A stretch of 64,000 nt of DNA. It comes from Noviherbaspirillum soli (lineage in GTDB: Bacteria; Pseudomonadota; Gammaproteobacteria; Burkholderiales; Burkholderiaceae_D). Both the position numbers and the translations under genes were made by a program. The DNA is taken from contig NZ_JACYOX010000001.1 in the NCBI RefSeq assembly GCF_015352955.1, positions 62,001 through 126,000 of the forward strand, given 5' to 3'. The notes below the pieces were generated by a model. It searched no databases. It saw only the letters and a program-made list of their open reading frames with translations, and was not told where the DNA came from. Shown piece by piece: positions 8,525 through 17,185 of this stretch; position 1 is the stretch's first letter, and the number at the start of each line of letters is the position of its first letter.

Positions 8525-9340
8525 ATGCGGTTGGAACTAAAAGTGATTGGAGAACGGCTGTTTGATGCGATTATGTTAAATTACGTCACGCTCGCCAATA
8601 CGCTTTTGCAACTATGCTGTGAAACAGACCCTATTAACATTATCGTCACATACTTTGAGGAAAAGCCACAAGTCAAGGATTTTTTAATAGAAGCGGGAGC
8701 GGCCTCGATCATTTTGGTGGAGGCCACTGATGTTTTGTCGATTGAATCCCTGCAGTCCATAGACCGGAAAGAGCTTGCGTTTCTGGGGCAGGCGGGAAAT
8801 GCTACTCGCCTGTTGCCGCTAATCGCAGTATTCGATTCACCGCAATTGTTGTGCGAAGTACGTGAACTGCCTGATATTATTTCAGACTGGACTTTTTTCC
8901 CCCTCGAGTCTATCGAGTTGGGAAGAAGAATATTTTCTGCGCTAAAGCGGAAAAATATTGTAAAAACTAAAGTGTTATACGGTGCACTCTCGTTGATTAG
9001 TGAGTCTCGTGCTTTATTGTTTTTTGGAAATGGCGTGCATTTGAGTCGGTCTGAATTTGCGTTGATGGAACTTTTTTTGAGCCAAATGGGTACAGTAATT
9101 CCCTTAGCCGATTTGGCCATGTTGTTTAGATCAACAGGAAAATCCACGGAGGGAAGCAACATTCGGGTTACGATATTTCAACTTAGGCTAAAACTGGAAA
9201 TGTTGACAAAAGGGCAGTACACAGTAACCAGTGTTTACAAACAGGGTTATTGCCTCAAGCAAAAATCTCGCTCGACGATAAAGGAAATCTCCGATGGCCT
9301 GGATGCCAGGCAACGGGTCGTCAGCAGGATGGTAGGCTGA
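8525..9340 (+). CDS. OmpR-type winged-helix regulator with non-canonical N-terminal domain (paralogue B)
   Basis: A 271-residue paralogue of the product of 5471-6313. The N-terminal 150 residues begin MRLELKVIGERLF and carry the shared element LGRRIFSALKRKNIVKTK before the winged helix. The winged helix starts at LSRSEFALMELFLSQMGTV and contains the stretch beginning [10 protein letters not shown]. The N-terminal half has diverged far more than the DNA-binding half. This suggests the two proteins read similar DNA sites but sense different inputs; that is inference. The ATG at 8525 matches the paralogue's start and has GGAG nine bases upstream; a TTG at 8510 is the alternative. No kinase or other partner is adjacent. 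Confidence 0.77.
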   Translation: MRLELKVIGERLFDAIMLNYVTLANTLLQLCCETDPINIIVTYFEEKPQVKDFLIEAGAASIILVEATDVLSIESLQSIDRKELAFLGQAGNATRLLPLIAVFDSPQLLCEVRELPDIISDWTFFPLESIELGRRIFSALKRKNIVKTKVLYGALSLISESRALLFFGNGVHLSRSEFALMELFLSQMGTVIPLADLAMLFRSTGKSTEGSNIRVTIFQLRLKLEMLTKGQYTVTSVYKQGYCLKQKSRSTIKEISDGLDARQRVVSRMVG

Positions 9341-9386
9341 ACGCGCATGGACGGCTTTTTTTTCCACCTCGCAGCGCGTAATCACG

Positions 9387-9392
9387 TATAAT
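9387..9392 (+). promoter_or_regulatory. Candidate -10 element of the cold-shock gene
   Basis: A perfect TATAAT lies 114 bases before the cold-shock start codon, which would give a leader of roughly 110 bases. Long structured leaders are typical of cspA-type mRNAs. No good -35 hexamer sits 16-18 bases upstream, so this is tentative. Confidence 0.4.
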
Positions 9393-9506
9393 TCGCCGCA
9401 TCGTTGAGATTCGAGCTAGTAGTGGTGCAGTATCAGTCTGTCATTCCTTACTTGGTTGAAACGATGTATCGGGTAAAACCCAACTTAAACTGAAATAGGA
9501 ATTTGT

Positions 9507-9710
9507 ATGGCAAATGGTACTGTAAAGTGGTTCAATGATTCGAAGGGCTTTGGTTTCATCACCCCGGACGAAGGTGGCGAAGATCTGTTCGCACACTTCT
9601 CCGCGATCCAGTCGAGCGGCTTCAAGTCGCTGCAGGAAAACCAGCGCGTTTCGTTCGAAGTGACCACCGGTCCTAAGGGCAAGCAAGCATCGAACATCCG
9701 TCCTGAGTAA
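9507..9710 (+). CDS. CspA-family cold-shock protein
   Basis: A 67-residue cold-shock domain protein, an RNA chaperone. RNP1 ([11 protein letters not shown]) and RNP2 (DLFAHFSAI) are intact. The ATG at 9507 follows AGGAA with normal spacing. Codon use here is like that of the GC-rich chromosome, unlike the A+T-rich copy at 3311-3514, so this is probably the older chromosomal gene. It is monocistronic, followed by a strong terminator at 9729-9757. Confidence 0.96.
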   Translation: MANGTVKWFNDSKGFGFITPDEGGEDLFAHFSAIQSSGFKSLQENQRVSFEVTTGPKGKQASNIRPE

Positions 9711-9728
9711 GCGACGTAAGATGTACCG

Positions 9729-9757
9729 AAAAAACCCCGGCATGCCGGGGTTTTTTT
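9729..9757 (+). terminator. Rho-independent terminator after the cold-shock gene
   Basis: The 16-base palindrome CCCCGGCATGCCGGGG (9735-9750) is preceded by six A and followed by seven T, giving a strong stem with flanking A/T pairing. Confidence 0.93.
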
Positions 9758-10102
9758 ATTGCCGTTTGCTCTTTGCTATTTTTGCTCATTAATTTCTACA
9801 ATCAGACGGCCTCGTTTCTGTGCCTGACTCAGATGTCATGTAGTTGTAAATAAGCATGTTTTTGGCCTTTCTCCTGTCTTTTGACCTGCATCTTTCTGTT
9901 GAGTAATCTGTAGGAAAGGTTTATAAAACACCCTGCGTCCTAACAAGTGCAAGCAACACGAAGAATGTTGTTGCCGCTTGGGCGCATGCGTGCAGTTCGC
10001 TTCCTCCATGCCATGCCATGCTCACCTGGCATAGGCGGATAGGGAAGCGACGGCAAGCATATCAAGCGTACTTAACACTTTAATGATACGGAGACAGGCA
10101 TC
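9758..10102. other. Spacer upstream of the TRAP operon
   Basis: These bases between the cold-shock terminator and the TRAP binding-protein gene contain no protein-like frame. The promoter and any operator of the transporter operon should be here, but none stands out. Confidence 0.5.
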
Positions 10103-11254
10103 ATGAAGAAGTTGAATAAACCTGTTGCAACGAAGACGGCGCCACGTCGCAAGTTTCTGGGCAAGGCGATTGCCGGGACCGCCACTGCAGCCAGCTTTCC
10201 AATGATTGCGTCGGCCCAGGGAGCGACGCAGATGCGCTTCCAGAGTACCTGGCCAAGCAAGGATATTTTCCACGAGTACGCCCTGGATTTCGCCAAGAAG
10301 GTCAATGACATGACTGGCGGCGAGCTGAAGATCGAAGTGTTGCCGGCCGGCGCCGTGGTGCCTGCCTTCGGTCTGCTCGATGCCGTATCCAAAGGCACGT
10401 TGGACGGTGGCCACGGCGTGATGGGCTACAACTACGGCAAGCAAAGCGCGATTGCATTGTGGACCTCGGGCCCGGTCTTTGGCATGGATGCCAACATGGT
10501 TCTTGCCTGGCACAAGTACGGCGGCGGGAAAGAGTTGCTTGACAAGCTTTACACGTCGATCGGCGCCAACATCGTATCCTTCCTGACGGGACCGATGCCA
10601 ACGCAGCCGCTGGGCTGGTTCAAGAAGCCCATCACCAAGCCGGAAGACTTCAAGGGTCTCAAGTTCCGTACCAATGGCCTGGCGATTGATCTGTTTACTG
10701 CGATGGGTGCCGCGGTGAATGCGCTCCCTGGCGGCGAAATCGTGCCGGCGATGGACCGCGGACTGCTTGACGGCGCCGAGTTCAACAATGCCACCTCCGA
10801 TCGCGTGCTGGGCTTCCCGGACGTGTCCAAAGTATGCATGCTGCAGAGCTTTCATCAAAGCTCCGAGCAATTCGAAATCACGTTCAACAAGACCAAGTTC
10901 AACGGCTTGCCTGACAAGATGAAGGCCATCATCGCCAACGCGGTGGAAGCTTCGTCTGCAGACATGTCCTGGAAGGCGATCGACCGTTATTCCAAGGACT
11001 ATATCGAATTGCAGACCAAGAACGGCGTGAAGTTCTACAAGACGCCCGATGCGCTGCTACAGGCGCAACTGGCAATCTGGGACGACGTCGTCGCGAAGAA
11101 GGGCGCCGATAATCCGCTCTTCAAGGAAGTGGAGGCATCTCAGCGTGCATTTGCCGAGCGCGCGATGAAGTGGGACATGGATACGAACAATAACCGTCGC
11201 ATGGCCTACAACCATTATTTCGCCAAGAAAGCCGCCGCGCCGAAGAAGACCTGA
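10103..11254 (+). CDS. TRAP transporter substrate-binding protein, TakP-like
   Basis: A 383-residue periplasmic binding protein of a tripartite ATP-independent (TRAP) transporter. The N terminus has a twin-arginine signal (PRRKFLGKA, then a hydrophobic run ending IASAQG), so it is probably exported folded. The mature part carries DctP-family features: TGGELKIEVLPAGAVVP, KFRTNGLAIDLFTAMGAAV and GGEIVPAMDRGLLDGAEF. The LPAGAVVPAFGLLDAV stretch resembles the TakP subgroup, which binds 2-oxo acids such as pyruvate; for this protein the ligand is inference. It is the first gene of the operon with the two permeases, and a hairpin with a T-run separates it from them. Confidence 0.92.
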   Translation: MKKLNKPVATKTAPRRKFLGKAIAGTATAASFPMIASAQGATQMRFQSTWPSKDIFHEYALDFAKKVNDMTGGELKIEVLPAGAVVPAFGLLDAVSKGTLDGGHGVMGYNYGKQSAIALWTSGPVFGMDANMVLAWHKYGGGKELLDKLYTSIGANIVSFLTGPMPTQPLGWFKKPITKPEDFKGLKFRTNGLAIDLFTAMGAAVNALPGGEIVPAMDRGLLDGAEFNNATSDRVLGFPDVSKVCMLQSFHQSSEQFEITFNKTKFNGLPDKMKAIIANAVEASSADMSWKAIDRYSKDYIELQTKNGVKFYKTPDALLQAQLAIWDDVVAKKGADNPLFKEVEASQRAFAERAMKWDMDTNNNRRMAYNHYFAKKAAAPKKT

Positions 11255-11277
11255 TTCGATCTCGACATGAGCGAAGA

Positions 11278-11310
11278 CACCATTCGGCCCGGCCGGGTGG
11301 TGTTTTTTTT
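11278..11310 (+). terminator. Intra-operon hairpin with T-run (possible attenuator)
   Basis: CACCA (11278-11282) pairs with TGGTG (11298-11302) around a GC-rich core, and eight T follow. It lies 23 bases past the binding-protein stop and 60 bases before the small permease. It could lower permease transcription relative to the binding protein. Confidence 0.75.
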
Positions 11311-11371
11311 GCCGGTATCGAAACCGGTGCTGTTGTATCAGAAATTTTCTGCAGAATCCGGAGGTGGCAGC

Positions 11372-11998
11372 ATGCAACGTTTCCTGTTTGTGGTTGACGG
11401 CATAAGCAGTTGGGTCGGGCAGGTCTTTTCCTGGCTGGTGCTCGCGCTGACGCTGCTTATTTCGTGGGAAGTATTTTCCCGCTATGTGCTCAACAGTCCA
11501 AACCCGTGGTCATTTGATCTGATGATCATGATGTACGGGACCATCATCATGATGGCCGGGGCGTACACCCTGGCCAAGAACGGCCATGTCCGCGGCGATG
11601 TCCTTTATGGATTCTTTCCGCCGCGGCTGCAGGCGGGACTCGACCTGCTCCTGTATTTCCTGTTTTTCATCCCCGGCATCATCGCACTGGTCTGGGCCGG
11701 CTACAGCTATGCGGCGGAGTCCTGGGCCATTGCCGAGCACTCGACCCTGACAGCCAATGGTCCGCCACTTTATTTCTTCAAGACGACGATCCCGATCGCA
11801 GGCGTGCTGCTGCTGCTTCAGGGTGTCGTCGAGATCATTCGTTGCGTGATCTGTCTGCGCGATGGCGAATGGCCGGCCCGCAAGAAGGACGTCGAGGAAG
11901 TCGATGTGGAGAAGCTCAAGGATATGGTGCAGGTCAGCGATGCGGATATTGCCGGCCTGGACAAGTATGTAGATGCCAAGGCAGGGAGCAAAACATGA
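11372..11998 (+). CDS. TRAP transporter small permease (DctQ type)
   Basis: A 208-residue inner-membrane protein, the small membrane subunit of the TRAP transporter. Four hydrophobic segments are visible, with the family stretch LTLLISWEVFSRYVLNSPNPW after the first helix (given here as two parts, LTLLISWEVFSR and YVLNSPNPW). A charged C-terminal tail rich in Glu/Asp/Lys follows the last helix and is longer than usual. The start at 11372 was chosen for the GGAGG just upstream; the frame also opens at 11267 but would cross the hairpin. It overlaps the large permease start by ATGA, so the two are translationally coupled. Confidence 0.9.
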   Translation: MQRFLFVVDGISSWVGQVFSWLVLALTLLISWEVFSRYVLNSPNPWSFDLMIMMYGTIIMMAGAYTLAKNGHVRGDVLYGFFPPRLQAGLDLLLYFLFFIPGIIALVWAGYSYAAESWAIAEHSTLTANGPPLYFFKTTIPIAGVLLLLQGVVEIIRCVICLRDGEWPARKKDVEEVDVEKLKDMVQVSDADIAGLDKYVDAKAGSKT

Positions 11999-13983
11999 GA
12001 AAAGAAGTCTGGTTTGGCGTCTCCATCCTGGTTGCCATCGTCCTGAGCTTGTTCGTATTGATGCCGCCGCCGTCGGAGATGACAAATGGCCATTTAGGCC
12101 TGTTGATGCTGGCGCTGATTGTCGTGGCGATCATGCTCGGCTTTCCCACGGCGTTTACGCTGATGGGAATGGGCGTGATCTTCACCTGGTTTGCCTATCG
12201 CAGCCAGAATCCCGACCTGGCGGTTCAGCAGACGCTGGACCTGATGGTGCAGCGCGCCTATTCCGTCATGGCCAACGACGTGCTCATTTCGATACCTCTG
12301 TTCATCTTCATGGGCTATCTCGTCGAGCGCGCCAATCTGATCGAGAAGCTGTTCCGCAGCCTGCATCTGGCGATGGCCCGGGTCCCCGGCTCGCTGGCGG
12401 TGGCCACCATCGTCACCTGCGCCGTGTTTGCCACGGCAACCGGTATCGTTGGCGCGGTAGTGACGCTGATGGGGTTGCTGGCCTTGCCGGCCATGCTCAA
12501 GGCGGGCTATGGGACTCAGCTGTCGGCCGGCGCAATCACGGCGGGCGGCGCGCTAGGCATCATCATCCCGCCGTCGGTGCTGCTGATCGTCTATGGCGCA
12601 ACGGCAGGCGTGTCCGTGGTCAAGCTTTATGCGGGCGCATTCTTCCCGGGCCTGTTGCTGGCGGCGCTGTACGTGGTGTATGTGATTGTGGTGGCCAAGC
12701 TCAAGCCGCATCTGGCGCCGCCGCTGTCGGCGGAAGATCGCAAGGTGGCCTTGCCGCCCTATGCGGTGTCGATACAGAGTGCCGGCAGCAGCCGCGCGGT
12801 GCCAGGCCTGCTGGCGGCGATCAAGGGGAAGCGCAATGCCGGCGTCCCTTCAAAGACGCTGATCTCGCAACTGCTGATCGCCTTGCTGCCGGCGTTTGCC
12901 TTCGTCGCCATGATGGCGGCGGTGTACCCGCTCGTCACTGCGCCAGAAGAAGCAAAGACGGAACTGGTCGAGATGGGAACGGAGAGCACTGCATTGTCGG
13001 ACGGCAATACCGACGGTGGCCTGGCGGAGCCTGGCACGGATGGCGGTCTTGCCGAGCCCGTGGCCGAGGGTAGCTTGGCAGAGCCGTCGGCATCCGGCGG
13101 GCTGGCCGAGCCATCGTCGCCGGGTACTGCAGCAATACCGGCGCCGGCCCAGGCGCCGCAAGGGGCTACCGCCGCTACGGCGACACCTGCCGCACCCGCC
13201 GTGCCTTCGCCTGACCAGCCTACCGCTAAACCGGCGCCGCAGGGCTACTGGATTGCGCTGGCGATCGGACTGGCGGCGCTAGTCGTGTTCTATGCGATCT
13301 TCACCTTCGCCAGGCTGGAAGTGTTCAAGATGCTGCTCGGCTCGCTGTTTCCGCTGATGTTTCTGATTCTGGCGGTGCTGGGCAGTATCGTGTTCGGGCT
13401 TGCCACGCCAACCGAAGCAGCGGCGATGGGCGCATTGGGTGCGCTGTTCCTCGCGGCAGCCTACCGGCGGCTCAACTTCGGCATGGTGCGCGAGTCGGTT
13501 TACCTGACGGCCAAGACCAGTGCGATGGTGTGCTGGCTTTTCGTTGGCTCCAGCATTTTTTCTGCCGCATTTGCGCTGCTGGGGGGCCAGGAAATCATCA
13601 ATGCCTGGGTACTGTCGATGGACCTGACGCCGCTGCAGTTCATGATCCTGGCGCAGGTCGTGATCTTCCTGCTGGGCTGGCCGCTGGAATGGACCGAGAT
13701 CATCGTGATCTTCATGCCGATCTTCGTGCCGCTGCTGGGACATTACAACATCGATCCCCTGTTCTTCGGATTGCTGGTGGCGATGAACCTGCAGACTGCC
13801 TTCCTGTCGCCGCCGGTGGCGATGTCGGCTTTCTACCTGAAGGGCGTGTCGCCGCCACATGTGACCCTGAACCAGATTTTCCTGGGAATGCTGCCGTTCA
13901 TGGGGATCCAGATCATTGCCCTGATCCTGTTGTACATGTTCCCTGCGATCGGCATGTGGCTGCCGGAGATGCTGTACAAGTGA
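11995..13983 (+). CDS. TRAP transporter large permease (DctM type) with long central insertion
   Basis: A 662-residue inner-membrane protein, the transport channel of the TRAP system; usual DctM proteins have about 430 residues. The N-terminal half (1-235) and the C-terminal half (from about 417) match the family (GGALGIIIPPSVLLIVYGA; LATPTEAAAMGALGALF; LGWPLEWTEIIVIFMPIF). Between them lies an insertion of about 180 residues. It has a hydrophobic segment, four near-repeats of GGLAEP (residues about 338-372) and an Ala/Pro-rich stretch. The frame is open throughout, so the insertion is not a sequencing frameshift. Translation is coupled to the small permease by an ATGA overlap. Confidence 0.9.
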   Translation: MRKEVWFGVSILVAIVLSLFVLMPPPSEMTNGHLGLLMLALIVVAIMLGFPTAFTLMGMGVIFTWFAYRSQNPDLAVQQTLDLMVQRAYSVMANDVLISIPLFIFMGYLVERANLIEKLFRSLHLAMARVPGSLAVATIVTCAVFATATGIVGAVVTLMGLLALPAMLKAGYGTQLSAGAITAGGALGIIIPPSVLLIVYGATAGVSVVKLYAGAFFPGLLLAALYVVYVIVVAKLKPHLAPPLSAEDRKVALPPYAVSIQSAGSSRAVPGLLAAIKGKRNAGVPSKTLISQLLIALLPAFAFVAMMAAVYPLVTAPEEAKTELVEMGTESTALSDGNTDGGLAEPGTDGGLAEPVAEGSLAEPSASGGLAEPSSPGTAAIPAPAQAPQGATAATATPAAPAVPSPDQPTAKPAPQGYWIALAIGLAALVVFYAIFTFARLEVFKMLLGSLFPLMFLILAVLGSIVFGLATPTEAAAMGALGALFLAAAYRRLNFGMVRESVYLTAKTSAMVCWLFVGSSIFSAAFALLGGQEIINAWVLSMDLTPLQFMILAQVVIFLLGWPLEWTEIIVIFMPIFVPLLGHYNIDPLFFGLLVAMNLQTAFLSPPVAMSAFYLKGVSPPHVTLNQIFLGMLPFMGIQIIALILLYMFPAIGMWLPEMLYK

Positions 13984-14012
13984 GCCCGTGTTGCCTTGCG
14001 TGACTGGGCCGA

Positions 14013-14045
14013 ATGCCGGCCGGAGCGATCCGGCCGGCATTTTTT
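14013..14045 (+). terminator. Rho-independent terminator of the TRAP operon
   Basis: Perfect 11-bp arms ATGCCGGCCGG (14013-14023) and CCGGCCGGCAT (14030-14040) enclose a 6-base loop, followed by five T. It ends the operon 30 bases past the large permease and faces a convergent LysR gene. Confidence 0.92.
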
Positions 14046-14068
14046 ATTGAGCCGGGGTCAGCTGCGCT

Positions 14069-14980
14069 CTAGGCAACGCCGCGGCGCCAGTAGTCCGGCC
14101 GGGCATAGGCGCGCCGGAGAAATTCGACGAAGGCGCGGATGCGCAACGGCAAATGCTGGCGTTGGGCGAAGACGGCGTAAATCGCGTTGCCAGGCGCGGC
14201 GAACTCGTCCAGCACCGTCACCAGCTGGCCGGCCTCGATGGCTGCGCCAACTTCCCACATCGAACGCCACGCCAGGCCCTTGCCGGCCAGAGCCCAGTCA
14301 TGCAGCACCGCGCCGTCGTTGCAGCCCATGTTGCCCGATACCTTGAGGGTGACGTTGCGGCCGTTGTGGCGGAATACCCAGCCGCGCTGGCTGCCTTCGC
14401 TGCTGATCGGCAGGCAGTTGTGGGAGGCGAGATCGTCGAGCGATTCGGGGCGGCCGTAGCGCTGGAGGTAGGCGGGGGAGGCCACCACCACCCGCTGGTT
14501 GTCTGCCAGCTTGACGCCGATCAGGCCGGAGTCGGTCAGCGAGGCAATCCGCACAGCGACGTCCACGCCTTCGCCGATCAGGTCGACCATGCGGTCGTTC
14601 AGGTTCAGGGTCAGGCTGACGTCCCGATGCTCGGCCAGGAAAGAGGGCATCAGCGGCGCGACATGCAGGCGGCCAAAGCCTGCCGGCGCCGAGATGGACA
14701 GATGGCCGGTGGCATTTGCACTGCGCTCGGCGACCGAGGCTTCGGCGTTTTCCAGGTCGGCGAGGATGCGCTGGCAGCTTTCCAGAAAGGCCGTGCCTTC
14801 ATGGGTAAGGGCGATTTTCCGTGTGGTGCGCTGCAGCAGCTTGACGCCAAGCCTGGATTCCAGCGCATCGAGGCGCCGGCTGATCATGGCTGGCGCCACG
14901 CCTTCGGCGCGCGCGGCGGCTGACAGGCTGCCCTTGCCAACCACATCGACGAACGTGGAGATCTGCTTGAACTGGTCCAT
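14069..14980 (-). CDS. LysR-family transcriptional regulator
   Basis: A 303-residue LysR-type regulator. The N-terminal winged helix is clear (MDQFKQISTFVDVVGKGSLS, AARAEGVAPAMISRRLDALE, LGVKLLQRTTRKIALT). The effector-binding domain follows from about residue 90 (GHLSISAPAGFGRLHVAPLM). The start at 14980 is where the usual LysR N terminus begins; the longer upstream frame reads into lpxH. It starts 5 bases after lpxH on the same strand, so it may be co-transcribed with it, which is unusual for a LysR gene. There is no divergent target gene, so its regulon is unknown. Confidence 0.92.
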   Translation of the reverse strand: MDQFKQISTFVDVVGKGSLSAAARAEGVAPAMISRRLDALESRLGVKLLQRTTRKIALTHEGTAFLESCQRILADLENAEASVAERSANATGHLSISAPAGFGRLHVAPLMPSFLAEHRDVSLTLNLNDRMVDLIGEGVDVAVRIASLTDSGLIGVKLADNQRVVVASPAYLQRYGRPESLDDLASHNCLPISSEGSQRGWVFRHNGRNVTLKVSGNMGCNDGAVLHDWALAGKGLAWRSMWEVGAAIEAGQLVTVLDEFAAPGNAIYAVFAQRQHLPLRIRAFVEFLRRAYARPDYWRRGVA

Positions 14981-14985
14981 GCGGT

Positions 14986-15801
14986 TCAGCCGGGCGTGGC
15001 GGCCGAGGCCTGCAGTGTCGCCGTGCCGTCCAGTCCGAAGCGGTGTATCGCGCCATTGGCGTCGATGCCAAGCCAGCCACCGCGGGGCGGCTGGCTGTCG
15101 CCGTCCCAGTCCGGCAGCACCAAACGTACATTGCCGCCATGCTGGTGCTTGCCGGGACGATGGGTGTGGCCGTGTATCAGCAGTGCGGCGCCGCTTTGGG
15201 CAAAGAGTGTGTCGATCGCGACCGGATTGACGTCCATGATGTCCATCGACTTGCCCAACTGCGCTTCGCGGCTGCCATTGCGCAGACCTTCGATGACGGC
15301 CTTGCGCTTTTCCAGCGACTGCGACAGGAATGCCTGCTGCCATTGCGGGCTTCGCACCTGGGTCCGGAACACCTGGTAGTCGATGTCATCGGTGCATTGG
15401 GCGTCGCCATGGGTAAGGATGACCTGCCGGCCGGCGATGCTTGCCACATGGGGATCGGGCAGCAGGGTGAGGCCGGCTGCCCTGGCGAATCCGTCGCCAA
15501 CCAGGAAATCCCGATTGCCGGCAATCCAGAACAGCGCCACGCCGGAGGCGCTGAGCGCGGCCAGCGCATCGACGATGCCGCGTACGAAGGGCGTGTCGAT
15601 GTCGTCGTCGCCAGCCCAGTATTCAAACAGATCGCCAAGGAGATAGAGTTGCCTTGCCCGGGAGGCGTGCTGCGCCAGAAAGGCCGCGAACAGCGACGCG
15701 GTGGATGGCGAGGAGGGCTGCAGGTGCAGGTCGGAAACAAACAGCGCGACCATGTCCGGCCGCGCTGCGGTCGCCGGCGCGAGAGGGGCCGGCGTAGTCA
15801 T
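14986..15801 (-). CDS. lpxH: UDP-2,3-diacylglucosamine diphosphatase
   Basis: A 271-residue metallophosphoesterase that hydrolyses UDP-2,3-diacylglucosamine to lipid X and UMP in the lipid A pathway, at the inner face of the inner membrane. All metal-binding motifs are present in order: SDLHL, GDLFEYW, GNRDFLV, LTHGD and HGHTHRP. I chose the ATG at 15801; a TTG at 15816 extends the frame by five codons. It is transcribed with the downstream LysR gene and follows the two cyclophilin genes in the same direction, an arrangement (ppiA-ppiB-lpxH) I associate with Burkholderiales. Confidence 0.95.
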   Translation of the reverse strand: MTTPAPLAPATAARPDMVALFVSDLHLQPSSPSTASLFAAFLAQHASRARQLYLLGDLFEYWAGDDDIDTPFVRGIVDALAALSASGVALFWIAGNRDFLVGDGFARAAGLTLLPDPHVASIAGRQVILTHGDAQCTDDIDYQVFRTQVRSPQWQQAFLSQSLEKRKAVIEGLRNGSREAQLGKSMDIMDVNPVAIDTLFAQSGAALLIHGHTHRPGKHQHGGNVRLVLPDWDGDSQPPRGGWLGIDANGAIHRFGLDGTATLQASAATPG

Positions 15802-15828
15802 GTCACGTTTTCGCAATGGTGGAAAGGA

Positions 15829-16317
15829 TCAGACGATTTCCGCTTTTTCGATCACGACGTTCTGTGCCGGCACGTCGGAGAACATGCCGCTGCGGGTAGT
15901 CTGCACGGCGCGGATCTTGTCGACCACGTCCTGGCCTTCAACCACCTTGCCGAAGACGCAGTAGCCCCAGCCGTCCTGGCCCGGATAATCCAGGAAGGAA
16001 TTGTTCTTCACGTTGATGAAGAACTGCGCCGATGCCGAATGCGGGTCGGACGTGCGCGCCATCGCCACGGTATAGGCTTCATTCTTCAGTCCGTTCTTTG
16101 CTTCGTTTTCCACCGGCGCATTGGTCGGTTTCTGCTTCATGCCCGGCTCGAAACCGCCGCCCTGGATCATGAAGTTGTCGATCACGCGGTGGAAGATGGT
16201 GCCATCGTAATGGCCGGCCTTGACGTAGTTGAGGAAGTTCTCGACGGTCTTGGGCGCCTTGTCGGCGTCGAGCTCCAGCTTGATGACGCCGTGGTTGGTG
16301 GTGAGTTGGACAGCCAT
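15829..16317 (-). CDS. ppiB: Cytoplasmic peptidyl-prolyl cis-trans isomerase (cyclophilin)
   Basis: A 162-residue cyclophilin without signal peptide, so it catalyses proline isomerisation in the cytoplasm. The catalytic region is visible: Arg in [15 protein letters not shown], the loop [17 protein letters not shown] and the Trp-containing [13 protein letters not shown]. The length is normal. It lies 58 bases downstream of the periplasmic paralogue, with which it shares most of its sequence. Confidence 0.96.
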   Translation of the reverse strand: MAVQLTTNHGVIKLELDADKAPKTVENFLNYVKAGHYDGTIFHRVIDNFMIQGGGFEPGMKQKPTNAPVENEAKNGLKNEAYTVAMARTSDPHSASAQFFINVKNNSFLDYPGQDGWGYCVFGKVVEGQDVVDKIRAVQTTRSGMFSDVPAQNVVIEKAEIV

Positions 16318-16375
16318 GATGATTCCTTGATGGTTGGATGAATGGGAAGCTTGAAAATGGGAAGCCCGTTGCCGC

Positions 16376-16939
16376 TTACTTGACGACGCTGGCTGACTCG
16401 ATGATGACAGGCTTGGCGGGCACGTCGCCCGGACCGGTTTGCACTTCCTTGATCCGGTCGACGACGTCCGTGCCCTTGATCACCTTGCCGAATACGGCGT
16501 AGCCCGCGCCGTCCTGGCCGGGATAGTTCAGGAAGGCGTTGTTCTTCACGTTGATGAAGAATTGCGCGGTTGCCGAGTTCGGCACCGACGTGCGGGCCAT
16601 CGCCAGCGTGTACGGTTCGTTCTTGAGGCCGTTAGCGGCTTCGTTCTCGATCGGGGGATTGGTGGCCTTTTGCTTGCCGGACGCATCGAAGCCGCCGCCC
16701 TGAATCATGAAGTTATTGATGATCCGGTGGAACACCGTGCCGTTGTAGTGGCCGCTCTTTACGTATTGCAGGAAATTGGCGCTGCTCTTCGGCGCCTTGT
16801 CCTGGTTCAACTCAACGGTGATGTCGCCCATGCTGGTCTTGAGCAGGACCTGCGGCGCGTCGGCCGCGGCGGCCAGGCCGGTCAATGTCAGGGCGGCCGC
16901 GGTGGCCAGGGTCGTCAGGGTACGGCGCATGCCTTGCAT
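16376..16939 (-). CDS. ppiA: Periplasmic peptidyl-prolyl cis-trans isomerase (cyclophilin)
   Basis: A 187-residue cyclophilin with an N-terminal signal peptide ([20 protein letters not shown] followed by AAADA), so it assists folding in the periplasm. The active-site Arg is in [15 protein letters not shown] and the loop [17 protein letters not shown] is conserved; the Trp of the cytoplasmic copy is replaced ([11 protein letters not shown]), which in cyclophilins tends to lower cyclosporin binding. I chose the ATG at 16939, preceded by AAGGAAG; an in-frame ATG at 16960 is the alternative. It is divergent from cysS. Confidence 0.94.
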   Translation of the reverse strand: MQGMRRTLTTLATAAALTLTGLAAAADAPQVLLKTSMGDITVELNQDKAPKSSANFLQYVKSGHYNGTVFHRIINNFMIQGGGFDASGKQKATNPPIENEAANGLKNEPYTLAMARTSVPNSATAQFFINVKNNAFLNYPGQDGAGYAVFGKVIKGTDVVDRIKEVQTGPGDVPAKPVIIESASVVK

Positions 16940-17185
16940 CTGTGCTTCCTTATTGCTCATCGAAGGGGTGGAAAGACGTTTCGGTGCTGCGGTGCGGCGC
17001 GTCCGGGGAGGGTGCTTCGCGCCGGAACGGTGATTCATCGGTGCTATACTGCCGCGCGAAACCGCATTTTAACAAAATAAGCGCCAGGCACAGGTTCCGT
17101 GGCACCGCCGCGCCGCCTCGCCCTCCAGCATGTCGGCACTGCGGGTGCCAACTAGTCCTGATACCGGCCCACACAGTATCCATTC

